From Gnetum montanum (Eukaryota; Streptophyta; Gnetopsida; Gnetales; Gnetaceae), in the NCBI GenBank assembly GCA_015680685.1, contig MNCI01002086.1:103763-167762 (forward strand): a DNA stretch of 64,000 nt, written 5' to 3'. This document shows positions 46,260-58,810 of the stretch, piece after piece; the first letter of the stretch is position 1; each line of letters opens with the position of its first letter. The notes beneath the pieces were generated by a model, which worked only from the letters and a program-made list of their open reading frames with translations, did not search any database and was not told where the DNA came from. A program made the translations under genes and the position numbers.

Positions 46260-46799
46260 TTGAGGATATGCAAGAGAAAAAAGGACATGAGCCTACTGTG
46301 GGAATGATCCACTTGCATTTCTCTTGGTTGGGCTAATTAAGTTCCTTATCCTTAGGCATTTTTGCAATTGAATCCTTTTGCATTCCCCATTGGTTACATC
46401 TAGCTATGCACTTCTTAGTGGCACTTCTTCTTAAAAATTCATTCTCCAACTAAAACTCCTTTTTGTGCATATTCCCCATCAGTTGCATCTAGCTATGCAC
46501 TCCTTAGTGACACTTCTTCTTAAAAATTCATTCTCCAACTAAAAACTCCTTTTTGTGTATATTCGAGCCCTCTTCCATTGTTTCAGCACATTCAAAACTT
46601 TTTTTGTCTCTTTGAGGACTCAAATTTCATAATTAAACTCCTTTTATTTTTTGAATATTTTGAAGTGAAAAAATTTTCTCTATAGGCTTCATCAATGGGA
46701 CTTTGTTGACAGAGCAACCATGTAGATGAGACCCCATCGATGGGACCTTGTTGATGCAACATAAAAAATCTATAAATGTGTGGCCACACTTCACATTTT
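46260..46799 (+). promoter_or_regulatory. Candidate promoter region for the extra ORF
   Basis: It holds an 89-bp tandem duplication (46382-46560), then CATCGATGGGACC and TTGATG repeats (46690-46760) like those in the LTR of III, and a TATA-like CTATAAATGTGTGG at 46769. This LTR-like promoter grammar sits inside the element, before the extra ORF. Confidence 0.4.
46382..46560. repeat. 89-bp tandem duplication
   Basis: Two copies starting ATTCCCCAT at 46382 and 46471, both containing CTAGCTATGCACT and ACTTCTTCTTAAAAATTC. They differ at a handful of bases and one added A. Confidence 0.9.
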
Positions 46800-46924
46800 T
46801 TCATGTTTGTGCTCAAATGAGGGGGGAGTTTTTGAAATTTTCAGAGCCCAGAATCTTTTAAGAGCCATAACTTCCAAATCATTTGTCCAATTAACCTTGT
46901 GCTTTAGTCTTGAAGCTACCGAAG

Positions 46925-47225
46925 GTAAGCTCTTCATTGTGGGGGCCACAAACCTTAGGTTTTTGATGAAATTTTTTTGAAATTTTTCTAGTTGCCACAA
47001 AGGTTTAACTAATAAAAAAAATAATTAAAACGTCAATTTATGAAAATTAAACTCTTTCAACAAACTCTGGTGACCTTATAAACCAAATAACATTAAAGTA
47101 ATATTAAAATAATCAATCTACTGTGGTCATAACTTAGCCAAAGTGTAATTGCCCAATGAGATAAGGTACCTAAATGTTATAAGTTACACATCACATGCTA
47201 ATCATTGGTTATATTATGATCATAG
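46925..47225 (+). other. Candidate intron before the extra ORF
   Basis: Strong donor AAG|GTAAGC at 46925 and acceptor CATAG at 47225, with the ATG of the ORF following immediately. Length 301 bases. This would let the ORF be made from a spliced message, as env-like genes of plant retroelements often are. Predicted only. Confidence 0.4.
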
Positions 47226-50077
47226 ATGACACCTAAGGAAAAGCACATACAGGAGGGAGGACCATCCCAACCAAGGGACAAATAGCCAAGGGGCCAAGAA
47301 TAGCCAAGAACTGGAAGGGGCTAAGAGTAGGTAGTAGAAACCCACATGATGGGACCTCTTTAGAAGAAGCCTCAAGTGGAATCTATTAGACAGATTCTTG
47401 AAGAAGCAATTGTAATAGAACAATCACATTGAGATGAGGCACCAGGGCCAAGATCCAACCTTGAGGTCACCTTGATGAATGCCCACCTTAAACAAATCAC
47501 ATCTAAGGAGGTTTAGAAATCTATGATTTAAGGGCTAAAATTTGGATCCATCTTAAAGTTTGCTCCTCTAGAAGTTAAGACTCAACTTGAAAGCTCTTCT
47601 ATGTGGCCTATCATCACTTCTGAAGGGGAGTGATACATGGAAGAGATGTACCTTTTCTAGAATAATAGGTAGACCAGTTCCATGGTCAAAATTAAGGACA
47701 TATCTGTGTCCTATTAGGTGAAAGTAATCTTTGAGGCCCTTGGGTTGCTTGAAATTGGAACCACTCTTGCAGAAATTCCAACGTAGGTAGGTCCAAATGT
47801 CAAGAAAGAATGGACATAGTGGTGCTATGTAGTGGACCGCAATGAGTTTGGTGTGTTCACCATGGTAGAATGTGCTTACTTAAAAATTGTAGCCTTTCAC
47901 CTCAATCCAATAGTAAGGCCCAGTGAGATCATAACCTTCTTTGCCCATGTATGCATTGTTCTAAGTGGACCATTCCATGTTAAGCTTCCACAGCTAAGCT
48001 ATCTTGAGATAGAGAAGTACTTTAATGAAAAAGAATGTGGAAGGAAGACACTCCCCTTTCCATGCCTCATCTAAATTACATAAGAGGGAAGGCATAGCTT
48101 ACTATATGAATGATGTTGTCTGATGTGCTTCAATCACCTCTTGGGCAGAAATGATGAAGGATAATGTACCTGTGAAAGTTATCTAGGAAGAGGAGTAGCA
48201 ACCACCACCTCCACCACCCACTCATGAGACAATGTTGGAGACTTTTGTTGCCATTAAATGCATGTGTGAACTCTCAGAGTAACTCTTACAATAGTAGCAG
48301 TAGCAAGTAGGAATGAGTGCTAGTGACCCATCTATGTATAGACCAGCCATGAGCCACCTTAATGAAGTGGCTCAAACCATAAGCTAGACAGAGTGTGGGA
48401 TGCCTATTTTCTTAGCCCAATGAATGTAGGTTCTCACAAGGTCAAATTCAAAGGTAATAATGTCCCTCTCACAATAATAGTAATTTTTAGACATCTCTAA
48501 GAATGCTACTACCTTTTTGGTGTGTTTGGAGGATGATGAGGGGCAACTATCTTGGTGATGCAACACCATGGATAGGAGACGGTGGCTAAAATGATTGCTA
48601 ATAGAGTGGTTGATGTACTCAATGCACCTACGACATCTATACCAGAAATGTTTTCACTTAGAGACATGCAGACATCTGCAGGAACTATTAGCAAAAGATT
48701 GAGCATAGCCCAACATGAGGAATTGCTGGATTAACTACTAGGAACTAGACAACCAATTCTAGATGTATTTGATCTTTCAAATACCATCACTGCAACATAG
48801 TCAGAGATACTTAAGGAAAGGGGAAAATGCATCATCATGGAGGAGCAACTTGAAATAGCTTGAGTTGAGAAAAATGCTTGGCTATTGAAGTTTCTGAATA
48901 GAGAGCCTACCTTGCTAATCCTACACTTAGCCAAGTAATCACATGAGATGAAGCTTTTCAATAGCTTTAGGCCAAAGTCAAATAGTTTGAGTACACCAAG
49001 GAGTTAGCAGTCTTTGATCAGTCCTTGGCTAATGCCACAACATATAACATCCAGAAGGATTTGATCGAAACTTGCTGGGAGAATGAGGCCTTGATTGAAA
49101 AAAATTATCACTTGCGAAATGTTAATGCATAGAAATAACAAATTTTTGAATTTATCCATCAATAGAAAGAGTAGCTTGCCAAGGTGAACACTGAATTGAG
49201 GAGGTTGGAAGTAGAGAATAGAAATCTCTCAATGAAGGAAGTCTATGCCTTGCACCGAAAATCTGCAATCGAGATTATTGCCTAAAAAAAATGAGGTCGT
49301 TGAGTTGGAAAGGGTGAAAAATCATTATAGGAACTAGGTGGGATTGTAGAAAGAAATCAATAAAAAACACATTTAATTAGCAAAGGAAAAATTAAATGAG
49401 GTCCTCCAACAGCTCCACCAAGGAGGTGATATTTGATAGCCAATGGGTTGAATGCATACAACAAGGTTGAAATTTGCATGAACAAGCTGTAGATCAAGGA
49501 GATGACTAAATATATGAAGTTTGCCAATGTTCGATATGCAAACTTGGCAATGCTAACTGCTGGAAGGTGGTAGTTAGAATTGGAGAAATATGTGTCCATC
49601 TCATACTTGTTGTACGAGGTAGAGTTTAAGCACCATAAAGAGATTAAGCAAAAGCTTAAAATTACAAATGAAGAGCTCTAAGTTCTCAAGGTGAAGTTCA
49701 CTGATTAGAGATCAACTACTAAGAACTTAACCAAGAGAATGAATGACTACTAAGAGTTGTAGAATGCACTCAGGGCATTCAACATCGAACAAAAATAGTT
49801 CATTGATTAATTTGTTAATGTGAAGGAGTTGTTCCCTACAATGCCCTATCCATTAGATATTCTCATTTTGGTCCACATTGGTGAAGCAGTGTAGACTGTG
49901 AATGATCCTTGGAGTAAGGAGGAGAAGGTGAAGGCATTGTTGGATGCCTTCTATCTTTCACTAAAAGTTGCAGTTGTAGCAAGAAAACCATAAAAATTTC
50001 CTCAACAACTAGCTGCATCTGAAGTAGGAGAAGGTCATTCAGAACCTCAGAAGCCTGCATTGGCTAGGATCGTCTAA
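47226..50077 (+). pseudogene. Extra ORF between integrase and 3' LTR of element III
   Basis: A long decayed reading frame of about 950 codons on the element strand, starting MTPKEKHIQEGG. Readable parts are LEESIRQILEEA-like (47390), then VDRNEFGVFTMVECAYLKI and FHVKLPQLSYLEIEKYFN (47832-48060, same frame as the start). A Pro run QPPPPPPTHE follows (48200), and then long charged, probably coiled-coil stretches such as ILKERGKCIIMEEQLEIA (48810), WENEALIEKNYHLRNVNA (49080) and VNTELRRLEVENRNLS (49190). The end is EPQKPALARIV (50077). There are at least two frameshifts, and most stops are TAG where Gln or Trp would fit. The position equals the env-like slot of Athila elements, but I see no signal peptide or membrane segment. 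Function unknown. Confidence 0.6.
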
Positions 50078-50301
50078 TTTTCTTCATCATCTTCCAACCA
50101 TTTGAGAAGTTGTATTTGTTATTTTTATCTTGGTATTCAATTTTGTTGTTTAGAATACTAATTTTTGTAATAATTGTAAATTTGTACACTTGGGCACTTA
50201 GTTTTTGTTGCATTGTGTTGTGTTTATTTTGTGTCTGTAGTTAGTGAATAATCCCATACCTTTCCATAATTTTGTAAAGAACTCAAGGACAAGTTTTCAT
50301 T

Positions 50302-50315
50302 CAGTCATGGGGGTA
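50302..50315 (+). promoter_or_regulatory. Polypurine tract of element III
   Basis: AGTCATGGGGGTA directly before the 3' LTR start TGATGAGTC. It matches the tracts of II and IV in position and sequence. Confidence 0.82.
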
Positions 50316-51114
50316 TGATGAGTCATCATAGTTGGGCCGCATTGATGGGATCTCATTGACATGGAACCCTGTCTCTGCCTATATATATACATAAACCTGC
50401 TACATTTATGAAAATATTTTCATAATTGTAGCAAAGCTCTTGTAGTTTTTTCCTCTAAAAGTTAGAATATTTTCTAAGTGCCCACACTAGGAGTCAAAGA
50501 AGTGTATGTGTCTTTATTTTAGCACTGATGTACCTGAGCACCTCAGTGTAAACGAGTATAAAGATGAGATTTTCTAATAAAACCTTATAGCACTTGAAAT
50601 AGATTAATGTTTTCTTTATGAATTTAATATTCATGCAATTTACTTTAATGTTTCTAAGTAATTAATTAGTATTGATTGAATAGCAAACATAAGTATGACC
50701 ACTTCAAGCATACATTTAACACTTGGTAATCCTAGTAGCACTTTAATGCTTGGTATCCTACTGGTGCTATAACGTGTTCAGGATGTGTACGAAAAATGGG
50801 AATATATGCTTATGTTAGGATTAGTTAAATATTAGCTAGTTATTAGATTAATTAAGCATTCAATTACTTTATTCTTATTCTTAGGTGACTTAATTTATAA
50901 AAGATAAAATGATAAAGATCATGTGTGTCAGTTACACTTAATCATATAATTGCACTTCATAAGTGGAACTGAGAAGACAACAATTATAATGGTTAGATTC
51001 ACCTCCTAGAAACCAATGTACTTAAAGAGCTAAACTCTATAGAATTTGATTGGATTGTTGAGCGAGCGCTAGTGATTTGTATGGTTTGTCGTAGGGTATA
51101 CTCATGGCTCATCA
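50316..51114 (+). repeat. 3' LTR of element III
   Basis: 799 bp, TGATGAGTCATCATAG...GGCTCATCA, collinear with 38035-38811. It carries one block near 50755 (GGTGCTATAACGTG) that the left copy lacks. The left copy has more of the GATGGGAT repeats in U3. Confidence 0.93.
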
Positions 51115-51447
51115 GTTATTAAGAATATGAAATTATTAGAAACTTGAATGTGTTAGGTTAAAGCTTGATTAATTAGTCTATTTATTAAACCATAGTTAGT
51201 ATTTGTAATAAAATAGTGATGGTTGTTAGTGACCAATTAAATGATATGACTTATAATTAAATTATCCTAACCTTTCCCATGAAGGCATACAAAAAATAGA
51301 AAAATTTAAAGTTACAAAACTCATCATTTTTACATCAAAAATATTTGGAATTTATAATTATGCTTAACTTCTCTCATGATTACACCATTGGGATCATCAC
51401 CTAGAGGCAAAATGATCATCATGCTAAGGGAACAACCTAAAAGAATC

Positions 51448-52332
51448 TGATGAGTGGTGAGTATACCTTATACTCAACCATACAAATTACAAGCATTGAC
51501 ATGCAATTTGGTCCAATTTTGTAGACCTTAAGTTGCTAAGTACGTTGGTTCTAGGAGTGAAATCTAATTGTGATGATCATTGTCTTCCCAACTACACTTG
51601 TGAAACTTAGTTGTATGGTTAAGTGTAATTGGGGTACATGATTTTTATTATTTTATATTTTATTTGCCTATGATTGATAACAAGTTGAAACTCAATTTAT
51701 TAACAAATTTAACTAATTTGATTGTTAATTAATAACTAACTATCCTAACATAAGCATCCAATCCCACTTCCTATACACATCTTGAACATGTATAATGTTA
51801 TTGGATTGCAAATGTTAAGTGTTGTTGGGATTACCAAGCATCATGCACATGCTCAAAGTAGTCGTACTTATGTGCCTAATTAATTGCTATTTAGCCTAGC
51901 TACCTTAACTTATTTGAATTAATTACTTGAAAGAATTAAATAAATTTGCATAAAACAATGAATGCATAAATAAAATATTTAATCTAGCCAAAGTTTTGCA
52001 AGGTTTATCAGAAAGCTCATCTTTATTACCACACACATTGCTATGCTTAGGTACAATAGTGCTCAAATAAAGATTCATACACTCAATGACTCTTGCTACG
52101 GGCACTTGGGAAAAAATTTTAGCTTTGGAGAAAAGAAAATGCAAGAGCTTTGCTATGATATGATAAAACTTATTCCCAAACCATGCACCCAAGTTCTATA
52201 TTTATAGGTTGGCATACATCCTGCGATATCAGATATCTGACATCACTTCTTGGGCCTTGATATTGGGTATTCAATATTAGGGCTTCAATATTGGATATTC
52301 GATATCGCAGATAGACAAAATAAAGCTCATCA
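51448..52332 (-). repeat. 3' LTR of element IV
   Basis: 885 bp, TGATGAGTGGTGAGTA...AAGCTCATCA. The element-strand TATA is in CTATATTTATAGG (52196). U3 is rich in GATATC, AATATT and ATTCGATATCG repeats (52222-52310). The polypurine tract follows (CACCCCCATGAC, 52333-52344). Confidence 0.93.
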
Positions 52333-54290
52333 CACCCCCATGACTAAATGAAAACTCATCCTTGAGTGAACAAAATGAGGAACACTTCCCTTACAAAATA
52401 TCGGAAAGGTATAAAATTATTGACTGACATGAGGACTAAGTCATATGGAATAGATAGATTGTAAGTGCCCAAGTATATAGATTTACAATCTTTTATAAAA
52501 TTGGATGTTTATGACAATAGAATTGAACACATTGGCCAAAATTGACATCCAACTCCTTTTGTAGCTGAAGAGTAAGGGAGATGATTCAATGATCATGAAG
52601 GGTCCTCATCGCATAATGTTGCTACTTCTTCCTTGGTGAAGACAGTCCCGCTTCCAATCCATTCTTCCCACTAAAATCACAACAAAAATTATGGATTAGT
52701 ATGCAATGTGTAATGTATAGGCTTTAGGTACATTATCTTGTTGGTAGTTATGCTTGGCTAGGTTGTGGTTATGGTGGATTGATTCCTTTAATAGTGCTAG
52801 TAGGAAGAATAAAAAAATGGGTGGAAATGGATAAGTGGTCCATTACTAAATTTTGAAAAGCCTAAATATGGTGAAATACTTGAAGAGGGCTAAGAAATTC
52901 ACAATAATAAGAAAAGAGGATTTCACTGAAAAATGTTGTGAAGATGCACATAATTGGATGTCATTGATGGGGTACACAAAAGGATTTGATTGTGAGAGTG
53001 TCTAAGGATAAAGAGCCTAACTAATACAACCAAAAGGTATGCAAGTGGGTCCTCCTAAAAGTAGGCACATGCCCTTTGTTGCCCTTGGATAATCTCAAAC
53101 CAAGGAGTCCATGGGCCTCGTGGGTGATTAATGATTATGGAAAGTTAAGTACAAAAACTTAGAAGAAATTACCTAAGAATTTTGACACATCAAACCAAGA
53201 CATCGAACAAGAACATGAACATTGATAGTGAGGTAAGGCATGGGAAGCATAGATGGATGAGAGGGAAAGTGGAATGAAGTTCTTGATTAAGGTCACATGT
53301 AGTCCTTTGTGAATTTGGTGGTTAAGTGACTTGATAAAGTTCATCGTTATTCTAGATGAAAACTAACACATTTAGTGACTTCACATCATCACTCTAAGAC
53401 CAATCCATCCCTTTAAGATGTAGGAGTGCTCCCACAAAGAAACAACTATTCCTTATTTAAGAAGGAAAGAGAAGCAAGAAGTGAGAAAGGGCCTTAGCTA
53501 GACGGGATCTTTAGGCATGGGTAACATGTCTCTTTACTTTCATAACTAGTGCTGTAGCCCATTTATTTTGTCTAAGTGATGTGCTTTGAATTCCCATCAT
53601 TTTTTCTTTTTTCCTTATTTTCTTTTTAAAATGGAAACCACACCATTCAAAGATTTATTAAACTTCTTGTTATTTGTCAACATGGAATAGTAAGAAATCT
53701 ATGAAAACACATAAGCATCCAAGTAAGCAGAAAGGCACAAAGCATACCAAGTCTCCTTGAAGTCATACCCTGTTCAAACCTTTGAATTCTTTCTAAGTTT
53801 GGAAACTACCAAGATCACAAGTTTGTTAAAGTTTTATTAATGAAAAGGAACCTCATACTTCCAGAGAAAGAAACACCATAGAGTTTGTGGATGGATGGAT
53901 ATCGTGGACTCAATACCTATTTCATGAAAAAGAAACAATGTCTTAGTTATCATTAACAAAATTCAAAGCCAGAATGCAAACACCAATAATCAAATAGCTA
54001 AATAGCACATGGCCACATCAAACAAACCACACTGTACCTAGTTGGAAATAAGGCATGTTATTATTAAAACACAATTAGAAAATCACATCAAAATAAAGAA
54101 AAATATATAAGAAATTGTAAAATATTTAAGAAAAATAAAATGTGCTAACGATGTTATAAAACAAAAATTGGAAAAAATTAATAACATAAAAACAAAATGA
54201 TGTAAAATAAAGAAGGTTTCAAACAAAAGTGTGTAAAATAAAAAAATGAAAAATTGAGGAGCCACTTATATATTTAGCATGGATGGCCAT
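52333..54290 (-). other. 3' noncoding region of element IV
   Basis: No gene recognised. It shares blocks with II (GCAAGTGGGTCCTCC near 53041; TTAGGCATGGGTAACATG near 53511) and ends at CCATCTCCCCCATGACTAG (54286), where integrase begins. The extra ORF of element III has no counterpart here. Confidence 0.6.
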
Positions 54291-55460
54291 CTCCCCCATG
54301 ACTAGGTTAAAAGAAGAATATTTGAAAGATTAAGCATGGTTATCCATTCGATGAGGCGTTTGTTGCACTAGCTTGCTTAGGGTCATGGAAAGGTTTGACT
54401 TGTTGTGTGTTGACCAACTACTTTTTGTTTGGGTTGTCACATTTGTATATTAACATGGTTGCAGAAGGAGAAGTTTTAAAAATAACATAAGGTCCTTTCC
54501 ACAATGTTTGGAAGTTGGTTCATTATGGTACATGTGTGGGGTTCTAGTAGATGACCTTATCTCCTAGTTGAAATTTGACATTCCTAATTCTAAGGTCATG
54601 GAATTTTTTATTGAATGCCTTGTGCAAATAATTAGATGATAGGGCCACCAATCGATTTTTTCTAGCAAGTTGAGATTCATTAATATTTCTTTTTATGATA
54701 GACTTAAGTCAAGGTCAAGGTCACACATTGTTGCAAGTGTACAAAGCTCAGATTGAATAGGAAGAGTTAGCAATTTTCTATACACAAGCTCATAGGGATA
54801 GTAACCTATAGGAAGCTTCTAGGTGGAGTTGTAGGCCTAAAGGGCATTGTTGAGTTTCATGCTCCAATCCCTCCTATATTTTCTAACTACTCTTATTAAG
54901 ATCTTAGTGATTTTGCTATTTTTGGCCTTAGATTTGCCATTGGCTTCAAGATGATAAGGTGTTGTTAATTTATGCTTAAACCCCAAGTGTTGCATGAGCT
55001 TCCAAAAGGTAGTGCCTATAAAGTGGGTTTCATTATTAGAAACTAATGCACGTGGAATACCAAACTTTTTTACAATATTTTTTTGTATAAATGAAGTAGT
55101 AGTAGAAGAGGTATAATTAATGATGGCTATTACTTCTATCCATTTTTTACAATAGGCAATAGTGAATATGATGTACGCCTTTTCATTTGACAATGGTGTG
55201 ATGGGACTTAGAAGTCAATGCCCCAAATGTCAAAGGGTTACAATGGTTGGATCCACTATTGAGGTCCCTCCATTTGAGCTATCATTCCATCATCACATTG
55301 GCAATTCTTACAAGAGTAGACAAATTGGTAAGCATCCCTGAAAAGTGTTGGCCAATAATAGCCTACCATTAGGATCTTAATGGCCATGCATCTCCAAGCA
55401 TAGTGGCCCCGACAAGGGCCCTCATTAGTATACTATAGAATGTGTAATTGATTAGCATCA
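54291..55460 (-). pseudogene. Integrase of element IV
   Basis: The first catalytic Asp is kept (FDIWGIDF, about 55230). The second is Asn (VSNNETHF, about 55040). The Glu region reads GKSKAKN where III has GQAEVTN, so Glu is Lys. The open stretch 54837-55193 covers the core (IIFTIAYCKKWIEVIAI to RDWSMKLNNAL). The C-terminal part (54430-54830) is decayed but keeps WKGPYVIF-like remnants. Confidence 0.85.
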
Positions 55461-55599
55461 AGGACATACCAATGAACTAGGTCATTAGTACACACATTGT
55501 AGAGATGCCCATTGATCTCTATGAAGTGTTTTACCTAGTGAAGAAACTATTGTTTCTTCTGATGGTCCAACTGTTGTGTTATTTCTTAAGTAAGAAGGT

Positions 55600-56960
55600 A
55601 GGTGAGAATGCAATTATACCATTTAGGCTTAGTGGGAAATTGTTTAGTTATAGCACTATCAAAGAGGAGTTCATCAAGAAACTAATTAGATAATGGACTT
55701 TCCTTCTATTTATTGTCTCATCATAATCGAGACAAGTGGTCAACAACCATATTCTCAATTTTCTTTCGATCTAACATCATAAGATTGAACTCCTACAAGA
55801 TCACTAGCCACCGTATGACATGGGGGCTTACCATTGGCTTGTTCATCAGGAAGAAAATTTTACTATGATCCATGTGCATAAAAACTTTGTATCCAAGCAC
55901 ATAGTGTACTGACCTAAATCGTTAGTGTAATGCTGGAAGGGAAAACAAACACCGAAAGATCGTCAGGTAGACACAGCTAACCCTACCTTCGCTCGCTATC
56001 CAGCATGAGTTGATTTTGTCTTAGCGTGTCTTCAGTGTGTGCACGCTACACTCACATTACACTCACGCTGCACTCACGCTACAACGTGACTTCAGCCTGA
56101 CCTCAGCGTGAGTGAGGTAAAACAATAAATTGTGAACCGAAATCTGATTTTCAAAGCCTGATTCTTGAAGTGTGGTGATTACCCTAACTGTGATTGAAAA
56201 ATTGAGCCTGAAAGTGCCTTGTTTTGACCACTTTTGGGTAGGTCATGTTGGACTCACGTTGCTAGTGTGAGTGCAGCATGACCATAGCGTGACCTGCAAA
56301 AGCTTGTAATTTTCCTAGAATTCTGGAGGCTGAAGTCTGAAGTTGTCAACAATGAGTCTTGATGATGATTTGCACTTTGAAAACCAGATCATTTTGACTT
56401 AGTTTTGGGCCTGAAATTTATGCACACTACACTCACGCTGCCAGCATGACCTCAGCGTGCGTGAGGAAATGTGAACAGTTTGTCTCCAAATTTGAATTCT
56501 TGAATGCTGAAATTTGGAGTAGACATTAGTGGCCTCCCAGGATGGCTTATGCCATGGAAATCAGATTCTCACTCAGTTTTGGATCTATCAGAGTCAGTCA
56601 CGTTGTACTCACATTGCCAACGTGACCTCAGCATGACTACAGCGTGACCGAGAAAATTGCAAACCAACACGAGTTCCCAAGACAAGCCAACGTGTGTTCT
56701 CCCAAATTTTGCCTTTGAAAGCTCAAGTGTGAGTTGTTCTTGCTTCAAAGTGTTAGGCCAAAATTAGTGGAGTTTCACATAGTTCCTGAATTTCTCTAAG
56801 GCAAACACTACTACCATCAATTATTTTTTTGTGGTGGTGTAGTTTAGCTATGCACCTGTAATGCTTTGACTTGCGTAGTGGATGTAATATGGATATTTCT
56901 TGTCATCTATCTGTGTAAGCATAGCTCCCAAGGCATAATTTGATGCATTTGTCATGATGT
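55600..56960 (-). pseudogene. RNase H of element IV, split by a solo LTR
   Basis: The right part (56778-56960) has IMTNASNYALG (Asp changed to Asn) and TTTKK-LMVVVFALEKF. The left part (55690-55904) continues after the insertion with YVLGYKVFMHMDHSKI. The solo LTR lies between ALEKFRN and the next residues. Confidence 0.8.
55905..56777. repeat. Solo LTR (873 bp) nested in element IV
   Basis: TGTACTGACC...GAGTTTCA with exact target duplication CATAG (55900-55904 and 56778-56782). It has no internal region, so it is the product of LTR-LTR recombination. It is built around about four imperfect repeats spaced near 175 bases. Each contains CTCACGCTGC-type and CAGCGTGA-type half-palindromes (near 56050, 56250, 56430 and 56600). 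The ends (TGTA...GTTTCA) and the early GCTGGAA...AAACAAA pattern resemble the Tat LTR, so it may be a relative. Confidence 0.9.
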
Positions 56961-57870
56961 GAAATGGTCTAGTCTAGTTGGGTGCATGTAGAATTAAAGT
57001 TTCTATAAGTTTCTCCTTTAGTTGTTGGAATGTATTTTCAAATTCCTTGGTCCAAACAAATGGAGCATCTTTCTTTGTTAGCTTGATCAACAGTTTTACA
57101 ATCTTATAGAAATTCTCTATAAATCATTGGTAGTAGCCAGTATGCCTAAGGAATTACTAGACTTCTTTTATAGTTTTTGGTTGCCAGGTAATTCCTTTGA
57201 TGACCCTAATCTTTTTAGGATCAACTTTAGTCCTTGCATGTGAGATATTATGCCCCAATATAATGCCTTCTTGGATCATTAGATGGCTCTTCTATCAATT
57301 GAGCTGAAGATGGATCTCCACACATCTTTTGAGAACTTGCTCAAGATAGTCTAAGGCTTGCTTGAATGTAGCCCCATAGGTGGAGAAGTCATCCATGAAG
57401 ACTTCCATCCCACTACCGATCTGTTGCTAAAAAATACTTATGACTAGACATTAACATGTGGTAGGGGCATTGCACAAGCCAAATTACATCTTTCGATACC
57501 CAAAAGTCCCCCAAGGACTCATAAATGTTGTTTGGGCTCAATCCTCTGGTGTGATCTAGATTTGGTTATAGCCATGATAATCATTTAGAAAATTGTAATA
57601 TTAATGCCCAGATATAGTGTCCAAAACTTGATCCACAAATGATAATGGAAAGTGATCTTTGAATATTTCCATATTCAACAACCAAAAATTGATGTAGACC
57701 TACCACTTTCAACCTTTCTTTGGCATAATCATGAGTTGACTAACTGACTCACTATTTGCAATGGGATAGATAAACCCCATCTTGAAGAGTTGTTTGATTT
57801 CCTCTTTGATGATCTGCTTCAATTTGGGGTTTAACTGTCACTATGGCTGCCTCTTTGGCTTCATGGTCAG
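56961..57870 (-). pseudogene. Reverse transcriptase of element IV
   Basis: KDHFPLSFVDQVLDTI (about 57620), then FGLCNAPTT (57470), an intact catalytic EVFMDDFSTYG (about 57395) and thumb motifs VDPKKIRVIKGI (57200) and IENFYKI (57100). There are many stops at Gln and Trp positions (MPKKG-stop-KW-stop-VYINF at 57700). Inactive as a protein. Confidence 0.86.
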
Positions 57871-58810
57871 ATTAGTGTAGATATGATGCTAGCATATCCT
57901 AGGATCAATCCCTTTGAGATCAGGATATAACCAAGCAAAGGTTTTTGGCTATTTTTTGACCACATTTAATAACATCTATTTCTATTTAGGAGTAATATTT
58001 TCATTGATTATTACCAACTTCCTATTTTTCAAGAATGCATATTCCATGCTAGTAGGTAGAGTTTTTAACTCGAGGGGCTCTTGTTTAAAATTTTTAGGAA
58101 TTTCTAGCTCTTCTCAATAGGTATCATTATTTGTATTATCAAAGAGTTGGTGATGAACTTGTTCTAATTCATCCATGCTTGTGACATAAGCACATGTTAG
58201 GTTCTTAGTAGGTTCCATGCACATTGTGCTATTTTTAGAATTAGTGCTCAAGCACTAGGTATCCTCTTGTTTTTTTTGTTTCTGCATATAGACACCTTTG
58301 AATATCTACTTCATGTGCACACTACTTGGATACAAAAATAGATGCTCATTTCACAGACCAAATTTTCTAGACCTAATTGCACCCTATATTGATGTACGTG
58401 ATGTATGGAACTTGCTTCTTCTCAATCTTTCCAAATGCATTTTCCTTAGATATTTTTAAGGAAAGATCTTTGATGCCCATTCTCACATCAACAATGCTTA
58501 GCCATGTCCTTCTCATAATGATTGGGAAGTCCTACTTATAGGTCTTGACCTTGATTACTAGGAAATCAGTAGGATAAGACCACCCACAAACAATGGTTAC
58601 AATGTCTTCTACTAGTTCTAATGAAGTGGTAATGGACTAGTTTGATAATTCCAATTAGATATTTCTCTTTTTGAGAGGTGGTAGGTTCCAGGTAGTATAC
58701 ATCTCATGAGAAATCAAGTTAGCACCAGAACCTAAATCAAGAAGAGCTTTACATAGTTCATTCCTAGCAATCTATAAATAGATAAGATGACTCCTAGGAT
58801 TAGCTAATTT
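57871..58810 (-). pseudogene. Aspartic protease and linker of element IV
   Basis: The protease region (58380-58760) includes the LISHEMYT-type stretch after the active site, a LVEDIVTI-like stretch (58600) and the C-terminal IMRRTWLSIVDV with the Gly of the GR-x-WL motif lost. The linker to RT (57880-58120) matches that of II (SMEYAFLKNRKLVIIN-like). Confidence 0.7.

Larger units (their letters stand above)
38035..51114 (+). mobile_element. Athila-like element III (13.1 kb) with an extra ORF
   Basis: LTRs at 38035-38811 and 50316-51114 and exact target duplication GTTAT (38030-38034 and 51115-51119). Plus-strand order is primer site, gag, protease, RT, RNase H, integrase, a 3' region like the other copies, then a separate block (46260-50077) with an extra ORF, and the polypurine tract. 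Only this copy has the extra block, and its LTR promoter region differs from II and IV, with GATGGGAT-type rather than GATATC repeats. It is the only Athila-like unit here in plus orientation. Confidence 0.92.

Noticed and set aside
47226-50077. Calling the extra ORF an envelope gene
   Set aside because: Only the position fits. I see no signal peptide, transmembrane segment or cleavage motif, so I leave it unassigned.
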